Below, one piece after another: positions 1-5,839 of a DNA stretch of 10,981 nt. The notes under the pieces are model-generated. The model did no database searches and was not told the DNA's origin. It saw only the letters and a program-made list of their open reading frames with translations. The number at the start of each line of letters is the position of its first letter. The stretch's first letter is position 1. A program made the position numbers and the translations under genes. The DNA comes from an uncultured Ruminococcus sp. (GTDB lineage Bacteria; Bacillota; Clostridia; UBA1212; UBA1255): assembly GCA_902782885.1 (NCBI GenBank), contig CACZOW010000112.1, forward strand, positions 1-10,981, written 5' to 3'.

Positions 1-335
1 CCGCAGGTGACGATAGAGAGCAGTACCACCATGCCGCTGCTCATTTCCTTGCGGCCGGAGATCCCTCCCATATCCTCATTCAGTACGTACTGCCAGTAAT
101 ACGCATAGATACCGCATGTGACAAGAGAAAGAATGATGCACATGACGAGTTCGCGTTTATTCGGCCGGTATCCGGTGAAGTTCCCGCCCTGACGCGGCTG
201 ATTGTTATAGACAGGCTGGCCGCCAGCTGCGGCCTGCGGATTCGGACCCGCCGCCTGATTCCCGGTAAAAGCACCGCAATTGGGGCATACCTGCGTACCG
301 TCAGGTATCATTCTTCCGCAACTTGAACAAAACAT
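1..335 (-). CDS. Zinc-ribbon DUF4234-type membrane protein (3' end cut off by the window)
   Basis: The first 111 residues are visible. They begin MFCSSCGRMIPDGT and carry a CxxC–x10–CxxC zinc ribbon (Cys3, Cys6, Cys17, Cys20). A Gly/Gln/Pro/Asn-rich low-complexity linker follows at about 25-58, then a hydrophobic segment at about 63-83 containing LVTCGIYAYYW and LNEDM. That signature is typical of DUF4234 membrane proteins. A second hydrophobic segment starts at about 101 and runs off the window. The start is supported by GGAGGT at 341-346, five bases upstream of the ATG. A promoter lies just upstream. The gene points the same way as the lipid kinase behind it but has its own promoter. The family has no established biochemical role; the ribbon probably sits in the cytoplasm ahead of the membrane bundle (inference). 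Confidence 0.8.
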   Translation of the reverse strand, partial: MFCSSCGRMIPDGTQVCPNCGAFTGNQAAGPNPQAAAGGQPVYNNQPRQGGNFTGYRPNKRELVMCIILSLVTCGIYAYYWQYVLNEDMGGISGRKEMSSGMVVLLSIVTC

Positions 336-350
336 AAGCTACCTCCAATG

Positions 351-379
351 ATTATATCTAAATGCATAATGCATTTGAA
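351..379 (-). promoter_or_regulatory. Sigma-A-type promoter of the DUF4234 gene
   Basis: On the minus strand the -35 is TTCAAA (374-379) and the -10 is a perfect TATAAT (351-356), separated by exactly 17 bp. The -10 is followed within 10 bases by the GGAGGT ribosome binding site, so the leader is very short. The spacer is largely occupied by a palindrome, listed separately. Confidence 0.6.
360..376. promoter_or_regulatory. 17-bp palindrome inside the promoter, candidate operator
   Basis: AAATGCATAATGCATTT is a perfect inverted repeat (8-bp arms around a single A at 368). It fills most of the -35/-10 spacer of the DUF4234 promoter and overlaps three bases of the -35. A dimeric repressor here would block RNA polymerase. 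No regulator gene is visible nearby, so the operator role is inferred from position and symmetry only. Confidence 0.4.
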
Positions 380-390
380 TACTTTTTGTC

Positions 391-410
391 CGCGGCGCAG
401 CGCCGCCGCG
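391..410. other. GC-rich hairpin after the lipid kinase gene
   Basis: CGCGGCG (391-397) can pair with CGCCGCG (404-410) around a six-base loop, two bases past the stop codon of the minus-strand kinase. Read on the minus strand it is followed by GACAAAAAG rather than a U-run, so it is not a standard intrinsic terminator. It could protect the 3' end or act with another factor. Confidence 0.35.
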
Positions 411-412
411 TT

Positions 413-1387
413 TTAAGGCACCAGGAACCGGAACGCGCCCGGCACGCTGGTCATCGTAAGTTTGGTGAAGCGTTCGATCTCGCCGTCGACGCAGATATCG
501 GTCTCTTCCGGCGCTTCGATGGTGACGTAGCGGCATTTGCGCAGCGTGCAGACGCTGTCGCCGAGTTTGGTGCCCAGCAGTTTGCCCTTCTTGTATTTTC
601 CCACCATCGATATGAACTGGCGCCGGGTGATCGGATCCACCATCAGCACGTCCAGGATGCCGTCGTCCGGGCGCGCTTCGGATGCCGCGTCGAAGCCGCC
701 GCCGCAGTATGAACCGTTGGCCACCAGTGTGAGCAGGAATTTGCCTTTGAACTCTTCGCCGTTGTCGTATGCGATCCTGAGCTGCGTGTGCGGGAATTTG
801 ATCAGCGTGTGCGCTACGCCCAGCGGGTAGGCCAGGCTCTTGGTCATGAACGCTTTGCCGTGGTGTTTGTTGACGCGGACAACGACCTGGCAGTCGAAAC
901 CGATGTTGAACATGTTGGCGCAGTATTTGCCGCCGTACGCGATGAGGTCAACGTCTCTCGCCTCCGCCTTCAGCTGGCGGTCAATATCCAGGAAGTCCTT
1001 TGCCGTGCCGAAGTTGCGCAGGAAATCGTTGCCCGTGCCCACCGGCAGCACGCCGACCGCGATCCGGCCGCTCCGGCGCAGTTCCTCGGGGAGCGCCATA
1101 TACGCGTTGGCCGCTTCGAACACGGTGCCGTCGCCGCCGCCGAAATAAAACCGCAGCGAAAGTTCCGGATCCGCGTTTTCACCTTCCAGCAGCGAATTGA
1201 CCGCGCTGATCATGAATTCGCCGCCGTCGCCGGAGCACACGGTGTCATATATCTCATAATCGGCGGAAGCGGCCTCGCATGCCTTCACGATGCTCTCGTG
1301 GAGGCGCTTCTGCTCGCGGCGCCTGCCCGCGTTGGGATTGATCACGAAGAAGTATTTGGTTTTGACCGACGTAAGCCGCGATTCCAT
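413..1387 (-). CDS. Diacylglycerol/lipid kinase family protein (YegS/DgkB-like)
   Basis: A 324-residue protein of the DAGK catalytic-domain family, which transfers phosphate from ATP to diacylglycerol or related lipids at the cytoplasmic face of the membrane. Visible family motifs are INPNAG near residues 16-21, the nucleotide-binding FGGGDGT near 82-88, PVGTGND near 113-119, NIGFDCQV near the middle, and the C-terminal DICVDGEI. Length matches the family (about 290-330). An ATG exists five codons upstream (1402), but GGAGGC at 1395-1400 lies seven bases before the ATG at 1387 and would sit inside the longer version, so 1387 was chosen. It is transcribed from its own strong promoter, divergent from zapA. 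The exact lipid substrate cannot be read from sequence; DgkB-type diacylglycerol recycling is the best guess. Confidence 0.88.
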   Translation of the reverse strand: MESRLTSVKTKYFFVINPNAGRRREQKRLHESIVKACEAASADYEIYDTVCSGDGGEFMISAVNSLLEGENADPELSLRFYFGGGDGTVFEAANAYMALPEELRRSGRIAVGVLPVGTGNDFLRNFGTAKDFLDIDRQLKAEARDVDLIAYGGKYCANMFNIGFDCQVVVRVNKHHGKAFMTKSLAYPLGVAHTLIKFPHTQLRIAYDNGEEFKGKFLLTLVANGSYCGGGFDAASEARPDDGILDVLMVDPITRRQFISMVGKYKKGKLLGTKLGDSVCTLRKCRYVTIEAPEETDICVDGEIERFTKLTMTSVPGAFRFLVP

Positions 1388-1438
1388 ACACTCTGCCTCC
1401 ATACCGGCTGCGGACCGGATACGTATTCAACGCACCGG

Positions 1439-1467
1439 ATTATACCATACGAGCCGGCGATTGACAA
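1439..1467 (-). promoter_or_regulatory. Promoter of the lipid kinase gene
   Basis: On the minus strand the -35 is TTGTCA (1462-1467), the spacer is 17 bp, and the -10 is a perfect TATAAT (1439-1444) preceded by TGG, i.e. an extended -10. This is a near-consensus sigma-A promoter. Its -35 overlaps the -35 of the plus-strand zapA promoter by five bases. Confidence 0.75.
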
Positions 1468-1490
1468 CATATAGTATTATCTGTTAAAAT
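1461..1490 (+). promoter_or_regulatory. Promoter of the zapA–U32–dut/ispF operon
   Basis: A perfect -35 TTGACA (1461-1466), an 18-bp spacer, and a -10 TAAAAT (1485-1490) preceded by TGT (extended -10). Transcription would start near 1497, leaving a leader of about 95 bases that contains the palindromic repeat at 1525-1557. Confidence 0.7.
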
Positions 1491-1524
1491 AACAATAGAT
1501 GAGGGGACCGGGCCGCCGGATGAG

Positions 1525-1557
1525 TTTTGAACACGGGGACAGACCGCATGTTCAAAA
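1525..1557 (-). repeat. Dispersed palindromic element, copy A (leader of zapA)
   Basis: TTTTGAACA (1525-1533) and TGTTCAAAA (1549-1557) form perfect 9-bp inverted arms around CGGGGACAGACCGCA. On the minus strand the core reads GGTCTGTCCCCGTGT, matching the other copies. The left half of the core has diverged (ATGCGG where other copies have ACAGGGG). It lies in the zapA mRNA leader, where it could fold as a hairpin. It contains GGGGA (1535-1539) eight bases before an ATG (1548) that is in frame with zapA. Confidence 0.85.
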
Positions 1558-1592
1558 GATCCGCCCGGAAAACATCGAAAGGATCGAGGTCA

Positions 1593-1952
1593 ATGGCTGA
1601 AAGAAACAAGATCACGCTTACCGTCAACGGAAAGAACTATACGCTGGTCCACGACGAGACCGAAGATTACATGAAGCGCATCGAGCATTACCTCAACGCC
1701 AAGATCGAGACCGCGAGCAAGGCGGGCGTGCAGCTCGGCGAGCAGACCGCGCTGATAATGGCGTCGATCTCCGTGATCGACGATCTCTTTAAAACGCAGA
1801 AAAACTTCAACACGCTGAAGAACGAGATCAAGCGGATCATGGACGAATACGACAAGCTCCGCGCGGACAAGCAGGTGCTGGAGGATTCCCTCGCGGAAGC
1901 GGACCGGAAGATCGAAGAACTGTCGGCAAAGCTTATCGAGCGCGGTAACTGA
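1593..1952 (+). CDS. zapA: Cell division protein ZapA
   Basis: A 119-residue ZapA, a small cytoplasmic protein that binds FtsZ and promotes protofilament bundling at the division ring. The N-terminal half (KITLTVNGKNYTLV, then a helix with EDYMKRIEHYLN) is the ZapA globular fold. From about residue 70 the protein becomes a Lys/Glu-rich coiled coil (DEYDKLRADKQVLEDSL), the family's dimerisation tail. The start at 1593 was chosen because ZapA proteins begin just before the first beta strand and AAAGGA (1578-1583) lies nine bases upstream. An in-frame ATG at 1548, inside the palindromic repeat and preceded by GGGGA, and a TTG at 1527 are alternatives; the 1548 start would add a 15-residue basic tail (MFKRSARKTSKGSRS). 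The U32 gene follows after 25 bases, a pairing common in Bacillota. Confidence 0.88.
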   Translation: MAERNKITLTVNGKNYTLVHDETEDYMKRIEHYLNAKIETASKAGVQLGEQTALIMASISVIDDLFKTQKNFNTLKNEIKRIMDEYDKLRADKQVLEDSLAEADRKIEELSAKLIERGN

Positions 1953-1977
1953 ACGGCCGACCTGACCGAAACGGGCA

Positions 1978-4722
1978 ATGTTCGCTGAAGAGCTCTTCGC
2001 AAAGAAAATAATAAAGGCGCCGCGCGGCTCCGGTACTGTAAAGGTGCCGGAGCTTTTGTCGCCCGCGGGCGATCCGGAATGCGGGCGGGCCGCGATATTA
2101 TGCGGCGCGGACGCCGTTTACGCCGGTCTGAAGGAAGGCAGCGCGCGGGCGGCGGCGGGCAATTTCACGCCGGACGAACTGCGCGATCTGTGCGATTTTG
2201 CGCATCTGCGCGGAAGCAAAGTGTACGTTGCCCTAAATATTCTGTGCTTCGGGGACGCGGAGCTTGACCGCTTTGCGGAGAATGCAAAAAAAGCGGCTCT
2301 GGCGGGCGCTGACGGCGTGATCGTCCAGGACGTCGGATTACTCAGCCGCCTCGGCAGGATGCGTTTAAGCGGCCGTCTGCCGCGTAATTTTGCGCTTCAC
2401 GTGAGCACGCAGGCCGGGATCGTCAATGAAGGCGGTTTCCGGCTGGTCAAACGCCTCGGCGCGGACCGGGTCATACTGCCCCGGGAACTCACTCTGGACG
2501 AGATCGCCGCGCTTTCCGTTTCCGCATCCCGCATCGGTCTTGAACTCGAGGTCTTCGTACACGGCGCACTGTGCATGTGCTACTCGGGGTCCTGCCTGCT
2601 CTCCAGTTTTCACGGAGGCCGCAGCGGCAACCGCGGCCAATGCGCGCAGCCCTGCCGCCTGCGCTACACGCTTTCGGACAATGCCCGCGCCGCCGCGTGC
2701 CCCGTCGGCATGACTATCTCCCCCGAGCCCCCGCGCCGGTTTCTTAATCATCTCTCCCCCGACGATCTCTGTGCGCTGGGACTGCTGGATTCTCTTACCG
2801 CGGCCGGCGTGACGTCGGTTAAGATCGAGGGGCGTCTGAAAACGTCCGAGTACGCGGCGCTGACCGCCCGGATCTACCGCGCGGGGCTGGACGCGGTGGC
2901 GGACGGCTCGTACCGCGATTTTTTGAAAAACGACCTCCAGGAGGCAGCGCGCCTTCTGCAGACGGTATTTACCCGCGCCGGCGGAGGTACCGGCTTCCTG
3001 ACCGGCAATACCGGCGTGCGCCATGTCACCCTGCAAAATGCCGGCCGCCGCGGCGCGCCGCTCGGCCCCGCCCGCGACGTTCGCCGCGTGTCTTCTCCCG
3101 CCCGCAATGCCTCCGCGCTGCCGTTCTTCTCATTTAAACAGGGGTCTGTCCCCGTGTCAGTTTCAGGCGCGGGCTATGCGCCGGTGCCGGGCGACGGGGT
3201 GATACTTATTGACGGCGGCGGAAACGTGATCGGAAGCGGAGTCGTCAACAGATCGTCCCCCGTTGACCGCGTTCCCGGGCAGCCGGAGACGGAGCTTCTT
3301 GTGTGCGGCGAATTGACGCCGCCCGCTCCCGGGGACAACGTCGAGGCGTACCTAACCGCAGACATCCGCCTGAGCCGGGCGATCGCCGCCGCGTGCAGCG
3401 CGGACAATCAGAACGTGAAAGTTCCCCTCTCCCTCACTTTTTCGGTATCCGCGGGCAGCCCCGCGGTATTGACCCTGACCGGCCCGGACGGCGCCTCCGC
3501 GACCGTGAGCTCCGACGAGCCTGCGGCGCCGGCGTCCCGCCAGCCGCTCACAGAGGAATCGGCGGCAAAACAGCTTTCAAAACTCAACGACACCTGCTTT
3601 TATCCGGCCGCGGTCAGCTGTGCGATCGAAGGCAGCGTTTTCATGCCGGTGGCCGCGCTCAACGCCCTCCGCCGCAAAGGCGTGGAGGCCTACACGGCGG
3701 CAGTCACGCAGGCGGGGAGCATCGAAGAACCATTGACTTCTGACGGAGCCGCACTTAACGCTTGGGCATTTCCGGACGTGTCTGTACGCTTCGCGCCGGG
3801 ACCGTCGGGCCCCCTCCGCTCCGTATGTTTTCTCGACCCCGATCCCGCAGGCGCCGCCTACAGCGAACCCGCGTTCTTATCCGCCGTACAGGATCCCGGT
3901 GAGCATGAATCTGCTGTACAGGGGTCTGTCCCCGTGTTTAAGATCTGCTACCTGCCGTGGCAGCTCTGGCTGGCGCCGGAGAAGTGTTCAGGGCTGCGCA
4001 AAATAATCAGGGAAAACGGGGGGCTCGCGGTGGCAGCGCTGCCGCCTCTGCCGCTGGGTCGGCAATACGAGCGGTTCCTGGAGGTCCTGCCAGCGCTGAC
4101 CGACAATTGCGACGGCCTCCAGCTGACTTCTTTCAACGATCTCGGCCTGCTGGACGGTTTTTGCGCAAACGGCGTCGATATTTCCGCCCGCATACGGCAG
4201 AACGAGCTGCTGATCTGCGCGGATCTGTCGCTGAATATATCAAATACGGAAACGGCGCGCGTGTTGACCGCGGCGGGCGTATCGGTGCTGACGTTGTCCC
4301 CGGAGTATCCGGCCGCGAGTCTGGCGGGTGCGTTGCCCCCCGGTGCGCGCGCGGAAGTGGTGAGATCCGGGCCGGTGCCGCTAATGCGCATGCGTCACTG
4401 TGTCGTGGGGTACGGCGGCAATAATTGTCACCGCTGCGGCGCCCGCGGCTCGCTGGGGCGGTTCACGCTCACGGACGGACGGGGGGCAACGTACGCTCTC
4501 CTGACGCTCCCGGATGATCCCGGGACCCCGGCTGCGTCCGCTTCAAATAACGGTACCGCGCCGCGTTTTTGTCAGAACGTACTGCTCTCCCCCGGCGACT
4601 TCAAGCCCAAAGCCGGAACGCTCGCAGGAGCGGCGCAACGCGAATTCGCCCCCGGCGCGCTCCCCGAAAATGTTATCATCCGCACTCAGATCGTCCCCAA
4701 GGAGGTCGGCCGCAATGTCTGA
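1978..4722 (+). CDS. U32 peptidase-family protein with DUF3656 domain (RlhA-like), carrying two in-frame repeat insertions
   Basis: A 914-residue protein. The N-terminal part (about 23-310) is a U32 domain: PELLSPAGDPECGRAAI, GADAVYAGLK, a TIM-barrel-like stretch, and the U32 cysteine signature (Cys199, Cys201, Cys206, Cys222, Cys226, with RSGNRGQCAQPCR). SVKIEGRLK follows near 290. The middle (about 400-620) matches DUF3656, including PLTEESAAKQLSKLNDT and MPVAALNALRR. A C-terminal cysteine cluster (Cys808, Cys817, Cys820) ends it. E. coli RlhA of this class hydroxylates C2501 of 23S rRNA and its relatives modify tRNA uridine; the cysteines are thought to hold an iron-sulfur cluster. A peptidase role is unlikely. 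The protein is longer than most homologues. Two palindromic elements are translated within it (QGSVPV at 388-393 and 648-653). No good ribosome binding site precedes 1978; GTG at 2044 is a possible later start. It overlaps dut by 8 bases. Confidence 0.85.
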   Translation: MFAEELFAKKIIKAPRGSGTVKVPELLSPAGDPECGRAAILCGADAVYAGLKEGSARAAAGNFTPDELRDLCDFAHLRGSKVYVALNILCFGDAELDRFAENAKKAALAGADGVIVQDVGLLSRLGRMRLSGRLPRNFALHVSTQAGIVNEGGFRLVKRLGADRVILPRELTLDEIAALSVSASRIGLELEVFVHGALCMCYSGSCLLSSFHGGRSGNRGQCAQPCRLRYTLSDNARAAACPVGMTISPEPPRRFLNHLSPDDLCALGLLDSLTAAGVTSVKIEGRLKTSEYAALTARIYRAGLDAVADGSYRDFLKNDLQEAARLLQTVFTRAGGGTGFLTGNTGVRHVTLQNAGRRGAPLGPARDVRRVSSPARNASALPFFSFKQGSVPVSVSGAGYAPVPGDGVILIDGGGNVIGSGVVNRSSPVDRVPGQPETELLVCGELTPPAPGDNVEAYLTADIRLSRAIAAACSADNQNVKVPLSLTFSVSAGSPAVLTLTGPDGASATVSSDEPAAPASRQPLTEESAAKQLSKLNDTCFYPAAVSCAIEGSVFMPVAALNALRRKGVEAYTAAVTQAGSIEEPLTSDGAALNAWAFPDVSVRFAPGPSGPLRSVCFLDPDPAGAAYSEPAFLSAVQDPGEHESAVQGSVPVFKICYLPWQLWLAPEKCSGLRKIIRENGGLAVAALPPLPLGRQYERFLEVLPALTDNCDGLQLTSFNDLGLLDGFCANGVDISARIRQNELLICADLSLNISNTETARVLTAAGVSVLTLSPEYPAASLAGALPPGARAEVVRSGPVPLMRMRHCVVGYGGNNCHRCGARGSLGRFTLTDGRGATYALLTLPDDPGTPAASASNNGTAPRFCQNVLLSPGDFKPKAGTLAGAAQREFAPGALPENVIIRTQIVPKEVGRNV
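3132..3163 (+). repeat. Dispersed palindromic element, copy B (inside the U32 gene)
   Basis: The stretch ATTTAAACAGGGG (3132-3144) continues as TCTGTCCCCGTGTCAGTTT (3145-3163). The core is identical to copies C and D through the shared CCCCGTGT. The 3' arm ends in CAGTTT, as in copy E, instead of TCAAAA, suggesting a subfamily. It is translated in frame as FKQGSVPVSV, just before the GDGV segment of the DUF3656 region. Confidence 0.9.
3916..3942 (+). repeat. Dispersed palindromic element, copy C (inside the U32 gene)
   Basis: The core ACAGGGGTCTGTCCCC begins at 3918 and is followed by GTGTTTAA. It is translated in frame as VQGSVPVFK. It is flanked on both sides by ATCTGCT (3909-3915 and 3943-3949), a possible target-site duplication. 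It sits in an apparent linker after the DUF3656 region, and its A/T arms are shorter than in copies D and E. Confidence 0.9.
4699..4706 (+). promoter_or_regulatory. Ribosome binding site that fixes the dut start
   Basis: AAGGAGGT, a full Shine-Dalgarno match, ends eight bases before the ATG at 4715. The frame is open back to 4514, but this site and the fit of the dUTPase N-terminus show that translation starts at 4715, inside the last codons of the U32 gene. Confidence 0.9.
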
Positions 4723-5740
4723 AAACCGTGAAAAGATCGAGATCTTCGTAGAAAAATGCCGCGATTCCGCCGTGCTGCCGCAATATGCGCACCCGGACGA
4801 CGCCGGCATGGATATTTACGCCGCCGAAACGGTGGAAATCGCTCCCGGCGCAACCGCACTGGTGCCCACCGGCCTGAAAATGGCCATTCCGGACGGATTC
4901 GAGCTGCAGGTCAGGCCCCGCTCCGGGCTCAGTCTCAAGACGCCGCTCCGGGTGCCCAACGCGCCGGGAACCGTGGACGCGGGCTACCGCAACGAGATCA
5001 GCGTGATCGTATGGAACTCGTCAAATACGGAGCCGATCACCGTAAACCGCGGCGACCGCATCGCCCAGTTCGTGCTGGCGCGGGTGCCCATGGCCGCGTT
5101 TACCGAGACGGACAACGTCGCGTCTATCGGCGTTGACCGCGGCGGCGGCTTCGGTTCCAGCGGCGTGTCCGGCGGCCTTTCAGGCGACCGATTTTTTGAA
5201 CAGGGGTCTGTCCCCGTGTTTAAAAATCCGGGGGGCGACGCAGCGCACGGAAGGGTCTCCGTTTCCGCCGTCGGTCAGGATTCCCACGCGTTCGGGCGAT
5301 ATGACCCGGAAAAACCGCTGATACTGGGCGGCGTCAATACGGGCGAACCGCTCACGCTCAAAGCCAACAGCGACGGCGACGTGCTGCTACACGCGCTGAC
5401 GAACGCGTTGTCCGGCATCACCGGCCGCAATATCCTCGGCGGGCCCGCGGACGAACTCTGCCGCGAGGGCATTGCCGACTCCGCCGCGTACCTCAGCCTC
5501 GCCCTCGCCGACCTGGCCGCCGCGGGCTGCCGCCTGACGCACATCTCGTTCAGCGTTGAGGCCTCAAAGCCCAGACTCGCCGGCCATATCCCCGCGATAA
5601 GAGAAAACGTTGCCCGTCTGTGCGGTCTGAACGCCGGAGCCGTCGGGCTCACCGCCACCACCGGCGAAGGACTCACCGCGTTCGGCAGAGGCCGCGGCAT
5701 TCAGGTGTTTTGCGTCATAAGCGCGGAGAAAGAGATCTGA
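4715..5740 (+). CDS. dut-ispF: Fused dUTPase–IspF-like protein joined through a palindromic-repeat linker
   Basis: A 341-residue two-domain protein. Residues 1-150 are a trimeric dUTPase (dUTP to dUMP plus pyrophosphate) with all five motifs: DAGMDIYA (29-36), PRSGLSLK (68-75), GTVDAGYRNEI (85-95), RGDRIAQF (112-119) and RGGGFGSSG (142-150), where such enzymes normally end. Residues about 160-171 (FFEQGSVPVFKN) are encoded by the repeat. Residues 181-341 resemble IspF, the MEcPP synthase of the non-mevalonate isoprenoid pathway: GQDSHAF (Asp189, His191), LILGGV, SDGDVLLHA (His226), and ATTGEGLTAFGRGRG (314-328). The three zinc ligands are kept, but the usual HSD histidine is Asn218, the GDIG/FPD loop is replaced, and ATTTE is ATTGE, so this is a divergent IspF branch whose activity should not be assumed. 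After the dut end there is no ATG before the IspF domain; the only possible internal start is GTG 5216, inside the repeat. It overlaps the U32 gene by 8 bases, so the two are translationally coupled. Confidence 0.87.
   Translation: MSENREKIEIFVEKCRDSAVLPQYAHPDDAGMDIYAAETVEIAPGATALVPTGLKMAIPDGFELQVRPRSGLSLKTPLRVPNAPGTVDAGYRNEISVIVWNSSNTEPITVNRGDRIAQFVLARVPMAAFTETDNVASIGVDRGGGFGSSGVSGGLSGDRFFEQGSVPVFKNPGGDAAHGRVSVSAVGQDSHAFGRYDPEKPLILGGVNTGEPLTLKANSDGDVLLHALTNALSGITGRNILGGPADELCREGIADSAAYLSLALADLAAAGCRLTHISFSVEASKPRLAGHIPAIRENVARLCGLNAGAVGLTATTGEGLTAFGRGRGIQVFCVISAEKEI
5191..5227 (+). repeat. Dispersed palindromic element, copy D (dut/ispF junction)
   Basis: The longest clean copy. The left arm ATTTTTTGAACA (5191-5202) is followed by the GGGGTCTGTCCCC core (5203-5215) and GTGTTTAAAAAT (5216-5227). 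The arms are nearly perfect inverted repeats with one T/C difference, a one-base length difference and one extra G beside the core. It is translated in frame as FFEQGSVPVFKN between the two enzyme domains. CCG flanks it on both sides, which is too short to call a target duplication. Confidence 0.92.
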
Positions 5741-5779
5741 CAGACGTAAAAGCGGCGCCCGGGAAACAAGTTTTATAGC

Positions 5780-5817
5780 AAAAAAAGCCGGCGGACGTAT
5801 TGACCGTTCCGCCGGCT
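5780..5817 (-). terminator. Intrinsic terminator of the mazG–rqcP–foldase operon
   Basis: AGCCGGCGGA (5786-5795) pairs perfectly with TCCGCCGGCT (5808-5817) around a 12-base loop. On the minus strand the hairpin is followed by a run of seven U residues (A-run at 5780-5786), placed 23 bases after the foldase stop. On the plus strand the tail is GCTTTC, so termination of the dut-ispF message here would be weaker. Confidence 0.85.
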
Positions 5818-5839
5818 GCTTTCATTCAGTAAACAGGAA

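Noticed and set aside
391..410. Intrinsic terminator of the lipid kinase gene
   Set aside because: The hairpin is real, but on the minus strand it is followed by GACAAAAAG rather than a U-run. Kept only as a hairpin.
4514..4714. N-terminal extension of the dut-ispF frame upstream of 4715
   Set aside because: It lies within the U32 coding sequence, reads as Arg/Pro/Ser-rich shadow sequence, and a full Shine-Dalgarno sequence marks the start at 4715.
5164..5270. Fusions as assembly or sequencing errors
   Set aside because: Two separate fusions both have the same element at the junction, and the other in-gene copies are also open, so a biological cause is more likely than repeated errors. Read-level confirmation is still not available from the sequence alone.
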